A stretch of 64,000 nt of DNA from Siphonodentalium dalli (Eukaryota > Mollusca > Scaphopoda > Gadilida > Siphonodentaliidae), in NCBI GenBank assembly GCA_032622095.1, contig CP136061.1, positions 169,699,107 to 169,763,106 of the forward strand, read 5' to 3'. Under the pieces are notes generated by a model. That model did no database searches. It worked only from the letters and a program-made list of their open reading frames with translations, and was not told the DNA's origin. Each line of letters starts with the position of its first letter. Within the stretch, counting starts at the first letter, position 1. Of the stretch, positions 1 through 11,823 are shown one piece after another. Made by a program: the position numbers and the translations under genes.

Positions 1-80
1 TACATGTATGTTAGATATCATTACATGATTATTTGAAAACACATATCCGTATGGAAAACAAACTATTTTACCACTGGCCA

Positions 81-201
81 AGTGGTCCTGCTAATATGCT
101 ATGATGCTGGTGGTCCTGCTGAATTGCTATGATGCGGGTAGTGCAATTCATAGCAATTAAGCAGGACCCAACCGCATCATAGCACATTAGCAGGAACACT
201 T
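81..201. repeat. Nested imperfect hairpin, ~120 bp
   Basis: The left side reads GTGGTCCTGCTAATATGCTA and the right side closes with its imperfect complement, TAGCACATTAGCAGGAACAC. An inner pair (GGTCCTGCTGAATTGCTATG against CATAGCAATTAAGCAGGACC) folds within it. The left half also repeats itself directly (GGTCCTGCT twice), so this is a doubled fold-back unit. It is probably a small MITE remnant; no target duplication was identified. Confidence 0.6.
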
Positions 202-805
202 GAACAGGGTATATTTACAGTGTCAAATCGAATGGGCATCTTTTAACCATATTTTTGAACAATTTCCTAGAAGTGTTCGAAAATTGAGAACTGAATTTCA
301 ATTTTTTTTTATGAGGTTTCGATTGAAAAATTTCTAACTTAGCTCATCAGGATTAACATTGTCGCACAGCTATATTCTCTTTCCCAACAAAGTCTATAGA
401 ACATACATGTAAAATTACAGCTATGCTTTAATTAATCAACTCGCCTTATATTACTCGGGTATTACTGCAGTATTCAGGCGGGTTCATGCGATCAACCGCA
501 GTCAGTTATACCGCCGCAGAATGTGGTCCACCTCACATTTGCAGTTAGGCTGTATTTTTCATGCGATGTTTATATGAATTTTGTTTTAAAGTTGACATTG
601 TAATCACACCAGAATTTTTTTTTATTGTTTCAAAATGTCTAGATAGAATTCAGAATTTTTGTGGTAAAAACAATTAACTTGGTTATCACAGTTAACACAT
701 ATTACTGTGGTAAGATTACCAGCGGATACCGCATGTCAACAGGGACTGCATGCTCTAATTAATTATCAGGTTTAACATGTTTATACTGGATACAGTTCAT
801 TTTAA

Positions 806-1749
806 AGGTACTCAATCCGGTTCGATGATACCCATATAATCAGATTCCAACATCATACATTTGTATTTAGAAAGGCTGCTTCAGTTACGTTATCAGAATT
901 GATTAATTGCCCTAAAATAATGCTAACCACTGTCAACTAAAGTATACAATTGCCTGACATATGTTATTTATCAACATGTTGTTCTACAAAATTTGGCCTT
1001 ATTATCAACAGAAAGCCTCTTGATTTTAGAGTTATCCATCTTCATCTGAAATTTGGTCCGAGACCGTGGGCCACTATTAATTCTTGATCGTGAAAAATAG
1101 TATATTTCAAAAATTGATATCTAATAACTCTGAGCTTTGATAGGTGGTGGGTTCCTCGACTCGTACCAAATATCTTTTACCCCCCAAGTCCAAATAAAGA
1201 GTAATGTGCGAGCATTAATTCAGGGGGCCCTTAATCAAATTATGCATCTTTAAATTCAAATACAGTTTAAAGATGCATAATCCGATTAAGTGCCCCTCAT
1301 TTGCTATTTACATATACATGTATATGGAATCGGGGGGGGGGGGGGGGGGGGGTAAAAATATTTTAATCAAGTCGAGGGACCCACCTACATGTATCAAAGC
1401 TCAGAGTTATTAGATATCAATTTTTGAAATTTTAATATTTATCACCATCGATACTTAATAGTGGCCCAGAAAAATTTGACGAGCCGACGGTCTCAGACCA
1501 AATTGCGGATGAAGATGGATAACTCTAAAATGAAGAGGCTTTGTGTTGATAATAAGGTCAAACTTCGTCGAACAGCATGTTGATAAATATAACGTATCAG
1601 GCGATTTTATACTATACATGTAGTTGACAGTGGTTAGCATTATTTTTGGGCAATTAATCGATTCTGATATTACTGAAGCAGCATTTCTAAAAAAAATGTT
1701 GTTGTTGGAATCTAATTATATGGGGACCATCGAATCTGATTGAGCACCT
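806..1749. mobile_element. 944-bp fold-back element flanked by TTAA
   Basis: The left part (806-1165) and right part (1364-1749) are imperfect inverted copies. Ends are AGGTACTCAATC and, reversed, AGGTGCTCAATC. A TTAA lies directly outside each end (802-805 and 1750-1753), matching the target duplication of piggyBac- or Kolobok-type elements. The loop holds a run of 21 G (1332-1352). No transposase frame is present, so it would be non-autonomous. Arms have drifted with many substitutions, indicating an old copy. The superfamily is inferred only from TTAA. Confidence 0.6.
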
Positions 1750-1782
1750 TTAATAGTTAGCTATATGAGTTATATACACAAA

Positions 1783-2173
1783 AGGCGACACCAATTTTTA
1801 AGTCCGGTTTACGAACACCTCCTACAACTTTTTTTCCATTTCATGAATTTTTTTTTTACTTTTTTGTCCCAAATTTGTTTACACGCGTACTGATTTTCAT
1901 GTGCTGTCGCATCCGTTCTGCTTATGATCATTTGCAGATCCATATTTTCATGTATTTCATGACAAGAAATGTCTTGTTTGGTTCAGAATTTCATTCGAAA
2001 AGTTTTTTTTCACAATTTTTGTCAAATTTATGTAAAATTTCAAGATTTACTTGATATAAATTGGGGGGGGACAATTTTTTTTATTTTTATTTTTTTCCCC
2101 TCCTGCATCTACTTTTTTTCTCCCCACATCAGCCCACATGTTCGTAAACCAGACTTAAAAATTGGTGTCGCCT
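1783..2173. mobile_element. 391-bp MITE-like element with ~35-bp inverted ends
   Basis: The left end AGGCGACACCAATTTTTAAG and the segment ending ...GGTGTCGCCT at 2173 are inverted copies over about 35 bp, extending to TTTACGAACA / TGTTCGTAAA. The centre is poly-T/poly-A rich with no coding frame. A clear target duplication was not seen. It sits only ~30 bp beyond the preceding fold-back element. Confidence 0.6.
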
Positions 2174-2195
2174 AATAGACATTTAAACTTTGAAA

Positions 2196-2415
2196 ATTGT
2201 AGGTTTCCGGATGATAACTTCAGTTTGTGTGATCATATCTGAACCAAATGTTTATCAGACCAAAATACAGGTCAAGTTCGAATATAGGTGTGCTCCGCTC
2301 ATTTTTGCGAGAGTTATGGCCCTTTTTCGACTTAGAATCGTGTTAATTTCTGGTTTCCGCATCATAATTTTAGTTTGTGTGATCAAATCTGAATCAAATT
2401 TGGTATGATAGTTTA
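2196..2415. repeat. Dispersed repeat, two tandem ~150-bp units
   Basis: GGTTTCCGGATGATAACTTC near 2202 recurs as GGTTTCCGCATCATAATTTT near 2352, each followed by AGTTTGTGTGATCA(T/A)ATCTGAA. The pattern resembles short dispersed repeats common in molluscan non-coding DNA. The open frame across it is a by-product. Confidence 0.5.
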
Positions 2416-3764
2416 TTATCCACCATTTCATGGGACACTGGTTGGATTGTTCTGAAATGTAGTATCGGATTTAGGGGACCTTGATATATTTTTCAGACAA
2501 GCTGATGCCCCAAAGAAGCCACTTTTTCTCACATTTGCTGAAATAGTATCCAAAACATCAACATATCAAGAGCCATTAGACTGAATTAGATAAAAATATA
2601 TCACTTGGGTCTGTTTAAGCTGGAAAATACTCAAAAATTTTATAATTTTCTGCTATTATATTTGCATACTAGCCTTTTTGCTGAATCGTGAATGCCGGTT
2701 ATATTGCCGTGTGAAATCCTAGTACCAGATAACATTGGGTATGTACATGTATATAGCATACCACCTGAAAATGGGTTGAATATCACATACCAAAGCGGGG
2801 TGGGGGTGTGTGTGACACCCTCCTTGATCATAGTCTGTATTCTACAGGGTATGTTAACTGTTTCGAGTTGGTGCAATTAATGTGATTGTTTAATCTCTAC
2901 CATCTGAAATCTATTTATAGCATATTTTGCTATCTGATCAATATTGCTACTTAGTACTGATATAAAACAGGATAAAGATGGTGTGTCTCTTTCCCGAATG
3001 TTCTGTTTACATGTACATTTGGGGGTTTATGAGTCAAATAATATCAGACAACATGTCCTTCTAACACTAAGAAATAATATGTTCTTATGAACCAGGACAA
3101 AATATGACTATTTCTGGAGCATTACAGCACATTATTACAAATCTATATTTGTAAGCAGTAAGATAATGACAGGAAACATGTCCTCAGACTAAGAAATAAT
3201 TTTTTGGTGTGTATTTCACACCACAGCTCATGTGTATACTCACATTAGTTTATGTCATTCAAAGGGAGAAACCCATTTAGAAAGTTTAAATGAGACAAAA
3301 CTACCTCACTGTAGATGTAGTTGCAAGGTACAACATGTACATGTATTCTGGTAAATGACATTGGAACTAAAATAATGATTTTTGTGTCCACCGGTATGTC
3401 ATGTACCAGTACTAGTATACATTGCAACTACATGTACATGTAACTTGCCTAACATACCATATACATGTATGAAGAGGGACTTTGCAAGTGTTTTTTAATC
3501 AAAATTTTAACCCAACTCTTGTTGTCAGTAAGTTTTAACCCATGCAGTTTAATGATTTTATATATTTATATATTACATGTGTTTCTATACATGTATTTTA
3601 TCTTTAGTTAGTTTGTTGTCCTTGAATAAACTTGTATTGCTGCACAATCAGTTTCCTTAATGTTCTATTATACTAAAACAACTCCATTGATAACAATACC
3701 CCTGCATCCCATCAAAATCTACTTCATTGCCATCCTCATCATTTCACTTTGATATCCCCACCCA
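2416..3764. other. No gene seen; intergenic, TACATGTA-rich
   Basis: AT-rich sequence with many TACATGTA and TGTATAC words. Short open frames occur on both strands, but none has a recognisable domain. Nothing further can be supported. Confidence 0.6.
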
Positions 3765-3972
3765 GGTGTACCTTGGTGTTATTCACCCAGGTGTTCCTTG
3801 GTGTTTCCTACCCATGTGTACCTTGGTGTTTTCTTACCCAGGTGTACCTTGGTGTTTTCTTACCCAGGTGTACCTTGGTGTTTTCTTACCCAGGTGTACC
3901 TTGGTGTTTTCCTGCCCAGGTGAACCTTGGTGTTTCCTTACCTGGGTGTACCTTGGGGTTTTCTAACCCAGG
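3765..3972 (+). repeat. Minisatellite, 26-bp unit, sense half
   Basis: Repeats of CCCAGGTGTACCTTGGTGTT plus a short T-rich linker. Unit starts at 3841, 3867 and 3893 give a 26-bp period. The next 460 bp carry the same motif inverted, so the two halves can pair. The repeats create spurious frames rich in Pro-Gly-Val-Pro-Trp-Cys. Confidence 0.85.
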
Positions 3973-3989
3973 TGCATCTCAATGGGAAA

Positions 3990-4450
3990 TCCACCTGGGT
4001 AAGAAAACACCAAGGTACACCGGCGTAAAAAAAACACCAAGGTATACCTGGGTTGGAAACATCAAGGTACACCTGGGTGGGGAACACCCAGGTAGGAAAC
4101 ACCAGGGTACACCTGGGTGAATAACACCAAGGTACACCTGGGTGGGAAACACCCAGGTAGGAAACACCAGGGTACACCTGGGTGAATAACACCAAGGTAC
4201 ACCTGGGTGGGAAACACCCAGGTAGGAAACACCAGGGTACACCTGGGTGAATAACACCAAGGTAACCTGGATGGGAAACACCCAGGTAGGAAACACCATG
4301 GTACACCTGGGTAAATAACACCATGGTACACCTGGGTGGGGAAACACCCAGGTAGGAAACACCAGGGTAGACCTGGGTGGGAAACACCCAGGTAGGGTAC
4401 ACCTGGGTGTGGTCACCTGGGTAATTACACCCAGGTTTACCCATACCAGG
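3990..4450 (-). repeat. Minisatellite, inverted half with 65-bp higher-order period
   Basis: The reverse complement of the preceding motif (AACACCAAGGTACACCTGGG) continues here. ACCAGGGTAC occurs at 4101, 4166 and 4231, a 65-bp higher-order unit built from about three basic units (short, long and truncated). Degenerate ACCTGGGT words continue to about 4600. With 3765-3972 it forms one large fold-back minisatellite whose orientation switches near 3980. Confidence 0.85.
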
Positions 4451-4599
4451 GTTTTTATCCAGTTTCAGGTGGGTAAATCATGGTAAAACCCAGGTTTCGC
4501 GGGGTCTTGATGGTTGGTGGATGTCTTGGTAGATAGATTTTTACCTGGGTTTCGGCCCAAAAAACCTGGGTGGATTTACCCAGGTACATTTTTATATGG

Positions 4600-5560
4600 G
4601 GTAGCCCGTGCTAGAGGAAATTGTTGAAGAGTCACACACAAACACACACACACGGACGACGATACCAAGCCATGGCAATAGCTAAAACTTTACAAAGTAA
4701 AGTTGAGCTAAAAATGAAAACACCACCTTCCCACCTGGGCCACCCATATTTTTCAATGACCGTTTATTACCAGAAACACATGTATAGTTTTCACCTGAAG
4801 AATAAATGTGAAATGGGCCTCTCTGGCTCACATATATGTTAGTTAAGACTAACCCAACCATTTGTTTTATTAGCTGAACTTTACTTTGTAAAGTTTGAGC
4901 TATTGCCATGGCTTTGTCGTCTGTGTGTGCGTATGTGTGTGTGTGTGATTCGTCAACAATACAGGCTACAGGTGCTACTTGTGGTCGGATCATTATGAAA
5001 TTTGACATAGCTGTTGATATCAACATTTAGACTAGAACCGTTCATTTTGGGGTCATTCTGAAGAAAAAAAACATGGCCGCCAGCGACCATCTTGGATTTC
5101 AATATTCAATCCATTAGCACGGGCTACAGGTCGTACTGTTCTTCTGATTATCATGAAATTTGTCACGGATGTTAACAATGACATGTAGATGCGAACGAGT
5201 AACTTTGGGGTCATTCGGCCAAAAAAATGGCCACTGGCAGCCATCTTAGATTTTACTGTTTGCATGACTAAATTCTCTGGCACAGCCTACAGGTCGTACC
5301 TTTGGTTGGATCATCATGAAATTTGTCACGGATGTTAATATTGACATGGAGATGGGGAATGAGTAATTTTGGGGTCATTCGGCTACATTAGTGGGGTCGT
5401 TCGGCCAAAAATCATGGCCGCTGGCAGCCATCTTGGATTTTACTCTTTGCATGACTAAATCCTTTGGCCAGGGTTACAGGTCGCATCTTTTGTCAGATCA
5501 TTGTGAAATTTGTCATGGATGAGATCGAGTCATTTTTTGGTTATTCGGCCAAAATCATGG
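4600..5560 (-). repeat. Diverged 164-bp-family monomers with inverted tails
   Basis: From about 5040 to 5560 there are reverse-complement, diverged copies of the monomer that forms the arrays at 23412-34417 (hallmarks: GGCCGCCAGCG / TTGGATTT, ACAGGTCGTAC, TCATGAAATTTGTCA). The family tail, with a CA/GT tract next to CCATGGCAATAGCT, occurs twice in opposite orientation (4610-4700 and 4850-4970). It is an older, independent insertion of the same element family. Confidence 0.7.
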
Positions 5561-6090
5561 CTGATGGTCAAAAACTCAAAATGGACAAAATGAATTTTTA
5601 TTCCAAACCAATTGCAGCACATCTCACACCATATCATATGTCATCTTATATGATGCACATTCTTTATTCAATATTCCAATGATGTTATAGATATTCTTTT
5701 CTGACAGAAAAGTATTTAAAAATGTATGCCGTTTCATGTTAAACCAAAAATTAAATCAACTTTTCTTATATTTCAGATCAGTTGTTCATGCACTTGTAGC
5801 CCAGTCCATGCACAGAATATAAATAGAAGGAATGAAAGAATGATTGAGACCGATGGGTGTCAGCATGGTTTGAGGATTGCACCACTAGAATATTGACAGG
5901 TACATACATGTACATTAGAATTCTGAGAGCGGACATTTGAAACATTTTTTTGTTATAACTGATGTAGTTTATATCTACAGCTCAGCTTGTCAAAGGTTCT
6001 TTACTAAATACTCAGTGACAAGTAGTTCCCTTAGGATATTTTCTATCTGTTGGTGTATCCTGAATTCCCTCCAAATGAATAATAGACATA
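5561..6090. other. No gene seen; possible untranslated exon around 5777
   Basis: A pyrimidine stretch followed by TTTCAG at 5770-5776 looks like a splice acceptor and precedes a less AT-rich stretch of ~100 bp. There is no sustained reading frame. Too weak to call a gene. Confidence 0.2.
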
Positions 6091-6258
6091 CAGTAATGCC
6101 CTCAGTATCGACCTCTTAACCAAAGCAGAATTATGGGTAACTTTTCAGGATTTAGTCGGAAATATGGCTCTCGGGAGAGCTTTCCGATAAATGGCAACAA
6201 GCCATATTTCCGACTAAATCCTGAAAAGTTACCCATAATTCTGCTTTGGTTAAGAAGT
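6091..6258. mobile_element. MITE family copy 1 (right end lost)
   Basis: CAGTAATGCCCTCAGTATCG begins directly after a TA dinucleotide (6089-6090), which suits Tc1/mariner-type ends. From 6111 to 6258 it is an almost perfect hairpin of ~60-bp arms around a ~30-bp loop. The terminal ...GGGCATTACTG expected on the right is missing: after TTAAGAAGT the sequence diverges. Comparison with 8188-9650 shows the full right end. No coding capacity. Confidence 0.6.
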
Positions 6259-8187
6259 TAAAAGGCACCACTCAACAGACATTTCCGTCACTAGAAATAT
6301 ATATTGTGGGACAAAAATATTACGATGTTTAGAACACAATTTATTTGGCAGTGGCACATGTATTTTATGTGATTCAATATCTAGGGATGAATATATGAGA
6401 CAGCATATATGTTTCTTTCATGTTTTGATGATAACTGCACTTATATAATCATGTTATCAAAACAAGTTTCATAAAATGTCTGTTGTTGTAACAAATTTTG
6501 TCTGAGGGAGAGTGACCTCATATTCAATTCTTCACTAAAGGCCAGTATAGATTAGACATCAAACTTTACAATTTTGCCAACCTTGATATATAACATTGCT
6601 GGTGGATTGATATTACAAGAATTGTTATTTTATAATTTTAATGAGAATAACAATTAAACTAAACTGAAAGTTATTGTCTTTTGCACTGTTTGTTGGCCTC
6701 GACTGAAACTATTCACTTTTTCTGGTTACTAACATTCAAGATCTGCTATCCAAAACTTGACGCCAATTCCAGTGAGTCACACACTCCATGAGTTAGGCAG
6801 CACCAGTCTCCTTTATATAGTGATGTTGGTTTCTATAACATAAAATATTGTTATCGTTCTATTATAGGTTCTAATGGAGAGAGAGATGTAGATATGGCTG
6901 GAAGGACAAGACTCCAAGTAATTGCACAACTGCAGTTCTTTAAACACACTTGAATTTAGCGAATTGCCACATGTACAATCATTACATTCTTACAATGTTA
7001 CCAGCAGTTTTGTGAAGTAACACAATAATGACAATGATATTGAAAAAGATATATTGCTATGTTCGATGCACTTTCTCAGCAATGCCATGAAGAAAATCTC
7101 ATTCCTGATTAACATGCAGATCAAGCAATGGTTAGTTCAAATGATGTCATACTGTGCTTTTCAATTTAAACTGTGTCCATCTTGGTTATCGGAATGATTC
7201 TGGAAGAGAAAGCTCTATGGCTGAGATGATATAATTGTCTACAACAAATTAAATATGCTATATATTTTTGGAATAAATATACATGTACCATATACATGTA
7301 CGATATTTAAATACTAGTACACATCTTTTCATTTAGGAATTCTGATTCCTTATTCATGCCCAATACTGACTGAACTACTAGGATCCCCTGTATATCAATT
7401 GTATACATGTACCTTACTCATATTTGAATTTGTGCAGTACTATGTTTCGCTCTATTTTAAATTCTGAGCGACTTCTAAACTTACAAATATTTTTGTATAT
7501 GATGACAATTTCAGTTCTTCATTATCGCTAAAAATACTTGTGCATATTAAAGATCATCTTGACAAAAATTCCTTCAGTCTGGAATATATATGTTTATATT
7601 TTAGAAGAAATTCAACTTAAAATATCTAACCATGATTTAGCTATACACATGTGAATAATAAATGCACACTAGCGAAAAATAGTACAATGTACTGCACAAA
7701 TTTAAATATGACTGAAGAATATATTCTATAATCAGGATACTTTGACCCTGAGAATGTGACAAAAGTAAAAACAGTCTATATACAACATCATATATTTTTA
7801 CTTCAGCAGATAATTGTAGTCTCTGGGATTAATATAAAAAAGTCAAATTTGTTCACCAAAAAAAGTCATTATCACTAATATTGGTATTAGTTAGTAGTTT
7901 AATCTCTTTAATATATCAACAAAAGTAGATTATATAGAAATATGTTTTTATCCCAAAAGTCATTGATTTATGGCTACATATACAGCTACATGTACATTGT
8001 ACCAGTCAGTGCTGATTGTTGATGTTACTAAAGATCTGCATGCAAAATACAATAATCATTTAAATATGCTTATCATTATGGTACTCACATTATTACATTA
8101 TAATGATTTGTCCTGATGAGTTAACCACATCTCTCGTTCTCCATCATTAATATAGTCTGAAAATAGAAATGTATAAAGGTAGTGAAT
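6259..8187. other. No gene seen, ~1.9 kb
   Basis: AT-rich intergenic sequence with several TACATGTA words and no repeat resolved by eye. A TTATAG followed by a short purine-rich segment near 6865 could be an acceptor site, and AATAAA occurs near 7271. No open frame supports a gene. Confidence 0.5.
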
Positions 8188-9650
8188 CTCGGGGAGAGCT
8201 TTCTGATGAATGGCAACAAGCCACATTTCTGACTAAATCCTGAAATGGGTGATTTCACGGGAAGTGTAGCATGAAGGAATTTGACACATATCTCCCTTAA
8301 ATTCATGTTCAGTGTATGACCAACCTACCATTCATTTTTTATCATATAAAGGTATATTTATGTGACCGGCGCAGCAAATTTCAGCTGAATATGACAATTT
8401 TTTACAATTTTATGACCAGAAATGTGCATTTTTTTGCCATTTTCTCTGTGCCAAACAGGAAATGGTCTCAATAATAAGGTGATTATAAGAAAATATATAG
8501 TACAAAGGAAACAAGTTTCATACAGTAATTATAATCTAAGAAATTCTGTTCTTATTAGCGAAAATTTCATGTAAAAATGTCAAAAATATGTAATTTTATG
8601 TCAATTTTTGTTATTTTGGAGACATTCCGTTAAAAAAATAAAAAAACACCAAAATCCATTAAATATGTCACATATGGTGTATTTTCAACAATAAGGATAT
8701 GATATCTAATATAGATGTGCTATTATTTCTGTGATTAAAAATTAGTGATTTTTTTAGTTCTTTGATTAGTGATGACAAAAATTCCGTTAAAAAATGTCCT
8801 TTCCTGAACATGGCTTTTTCTGAAATTTTCTCATTACCAGCCACCTTAACAAGGAAAGTAAATTTTAATAATGGCATTAGATGGCATGACAGACATAACT
8901 GTCAGAAAGTTTGGTATGTAACACACTAGTAATGTAAAAAAAATTGATTTATCATTGTTTAAAAAAATGTCCTTTCCTGAACGATTTTTGACAATATGCA
9001 TTGAGGTCATATATCGGAGGAAAAACACCTGTAATCACCAGTGCAATATATATCACTTGGGAACACATATCAAATTTCTCAAAAACCTTTCAAGTATTTT
9101 TTATAATTCTGTGGATTTTTAATTTGTAGAAGGCACACAAAAGTAGTGTTTTTGGGTTGTTTTTAACACTTTATTCAAATTTGTCATAAGTAACAGCAAG
9201 GCTTTTGACAAAATATGATCACTTCCAAACACTGAAAGTGGAATAACTTTGGAGCCGAATAAAAATTTTCAATTCTGTAAAAACTGTTATATTTTAGAAG
9301 CTCTCCTCGGCAGCTTGAGACATATTGTGGTAAATGAGATCTCATCTGAAATTTTCAGTTGAATTCCATGTTTACTGCTGCTGTTTTTTCATCTTTAATT
9401 TAAAGATGTTATAGTGATGCCATATCTATGGTATGATGTAACTTTTTAAACAATGGTTCCCATGCTATAAATTTTGTGGAGATGTGTTCCCTGTATTCCA
9501 GCTACAAAATAAAAACAAAACGAAAGTGATTGAAGAAACTTCATTTTTGAGTGCATTTGGCACTTTCCGTGCTACACTTCCCGTGAAGTCACCCAAATGT
9601 TACCCATACTTCTGCTTTGGTTAAGAGGTCGATTACTTAGGGCATTACTG
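8188..9650. mobile_element. MITE family copy 2 (left half lost), interrupted by another element
   Basis: 8188-8246 matches the loop and start of the right arm of the hairpin at 6091-6258 (CTCGGGGAGAGCTTTC..., ACTAAATCCTGAAA). The arm resumes at 9595 (GTTACCCATACTTCTGCTTT) and ends GGGCATTACTG at 9650, followed by TA. The gap between is the inserted element 8247-9594. The left terminus is absent. Confidence 0.55.
8247..9594. mobile_element. 1348-bp non-autonomous element with 25-bp inverted ends
   Basis: The left end GGGTGATTTCACGGGAAGTG and the right end (reversed: GGGTGACTTCACGGGAAGTG) match over about 25 bp with one mismatch. AAAT lies on both sides (8243-8246 and 9595-9598); the uninterrupted family sequence at 6230 shows one host site (CCTGAAAAGTTACCC), so a 4-bp duplication is likely. 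No transposase frame; the inside is AT-rich. Confidence 0.55.
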
Positions 9651-9654
9651 TATA

Positions 9655-10680
9655 ACTTGGCTAATTTAACCCAACATCTGCCTCACAAGTTCACAACTTA
9701 TTATACTGATACTGCGACTTGTTAAATCCATCAAATTATCACTCTCTGTGAGTCCAATAGCTATTCACCTAATTAAACATTATATTTACCAGTCATGGTC
9801 CTTGCTGGTTTAAAGCATGGACACAAAACATATGTTTCAAGCATTTGTGACCAGGAAGTAGTATTTAAAACAACTATCAGTTGTGTTAATCTAACATATT
9901 CATGATTTAGGTCCTGTGCACCATTCTATGACCATACATGATGGGACAGGTCACAGGACCTCATTTTTGAAGATTTTTCAAACTCTATCCACAAGACGAG
10001 AACATTAGGGAGCCATAGCAACCATTTATTCACACAAATTATGGTTCAATCAATGCCTAGGACATCCCCCATGCCAGAAATACAGATACAAAAATATCTG
10101 CCACAAGGGCTTCCAGTGCATCCATGCACAGTTGCATATAAATCAGAATAATAGAGTTCACATGAATTTTGAAAGGGAAAAAACACATAGAAATCCATAT
10201 ACATTGATATATGGACTATATTTTGAAAGGAAAATTCATTATATGTTGAAAAATGTAAAACTTTTGTTTATACTCGCACAATGATCAGATAAATTATGTG
10301 CACTTTAGAGGTAACCTTGCACTATTATCAAGGCTAATTAACATAACCCTAGATATTTTCATGTATTTAAGATTCATCAGCCATGTTTGGGTTTCAGCCA
10401 TTTCAAAATTTCAGATCTACTAGACTTTAATATGCTTATTTTCAAACTGATTTAAGATCTTTTTAGTTCATAAATTTATTTCGGCATGTGTTGCAACAAT
10501 AATAATTGGTACATGTAGCAACCTGAATATTTGTCACATGACTGATATTTAGAGAAATGTCTGTTTTCAACCTTATTTGAGCTGATTTTTGTCAAAATTT
10601 GTCTATATTTGACCCACAGTGTGCAGCGGTGTGTGTATTCCTAGAGTATGTGGGACCCGAATTCACATTTACCAGTATTA
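9655..10680. other. No gene seen, ~1 kb
   Basis: AT-rich sequence with no recognised coding frame, RNA gene or repeat. Confidence 0.5.
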
Positions 10681-10683
10681 GCT

Positions 10684-10957
10684 GATAAAATGGTATGACA
10701 TAAATGGTATCAGTGTGGGCAATGCCGTCACTTATTATACCCTTGGCTGTCTTAAGCGAAATAATGGTTCGCTTAATAAGAGTAATCCATTCTCATGAAT
10801 TAGACTGAAGCACAATTCACTCACACATAGTTCAGACATGCTCTCTCAGAATTCCGCTCAAGTTGAAACCTTTGACATAGTAGTATCTCAGTCTTTGAGT
10901 CAACTAATAGGGGAAGGCTCCACACACTGATACCATTTATGTCATACCATTTTATCC
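10684..10957. mobile_element. ~275-bp fold-back MITE-like element
   Basis: GATAAAATGGTATGACATAA at the left pairs with the closing ...TTATGTCATACCATTTTATC at the right, extending through ATGGTATCAGTGTG / CACACTGATACCAT (about 38 bp). The interior holds no reading frame. No target duplication was established. Confidence 0.6.
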
Positions 10958-11823
10958 AATGTGAGAGAGGTAAAACAAACAATGGTGGTTAAGAGTAACT
11001 GAATTATGATTTACCATAATACAATGATACTTCAGAGCAATATATTTATGCTTAAAGCTTAATTGAATTGTTTTATCATAATTAGCTTATATCAGTAAAT
11101 GTGCATTAACTTTGCATATACTCTGGAAATTTTTTTCAACTGGTACCTATATCTTTCCAATTGTTGGAAAATTAAAAACTGAAACCCCTTTATTGGTGGA
11201 TGTGTTAACATTTATTAACTGACTATGCTTAGCATATATGATTTATGCAGCACAATAAATTAGCTTATCCTGAAGCATGATTGGGTTCTTCGGCTATCTT
11301 ACCTCAGGTATAATGGTATAAGCTGATGCAAAGATTGTAGGCGGAGCAGGGGGATGGGGGTAGTCAAAAATTTGCAGGAAGGAATGAATTTTTTTTTGCA
11401 TCTGGCATTTTCGGGGACCCATCACCACCAAACCTGCAAAACCAATATGTTTTTTACTCCCAATTTGTTTACATCCACCTCCCAAATTTCACTAAATTTG
11501 GTTCAAAACTGAATAAAGCTGTACTGATATTACTCATATGACTGGGAATGATCTATTTCATTTAGTTCAAATAACAGTTTAACCTGTTTCAGAAGCTGTT
11601 TTGATGGAAATAAACATAGTCACATCACTCTATCAGACTTGGGTACTTCAGGTCTTGCCAGAGATCATCTTAGTTGATAGACAAGCAAATAATTCACTGA
11701 TTGGCTTGATGCACTGATGACAGATATTTTTTACCCATTGATAGTCAGATACTTTCTATCCGTTGATAGTGACATTTAATGTCAGTTGCTCGCTCATTTT
11801 CCATTCACACAATGATCTATGCA

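Noticed and set aside
3727-4444. Long frames rich in Pro-Gly-Val-Pro-Trp-Cys
   Set aside because: Direct read-through of the 26-bp/65-bp minisatellite on both strands and in several frames.
5760-6960. Spliced gene 3' end (acceptor-like TTTCAG at 5776 and TTATAG near 6867)
   Set aside because: No coding frame, donor sites or poly-A context that could be tied together; splice-like words are frequent in AT-rich DNA.
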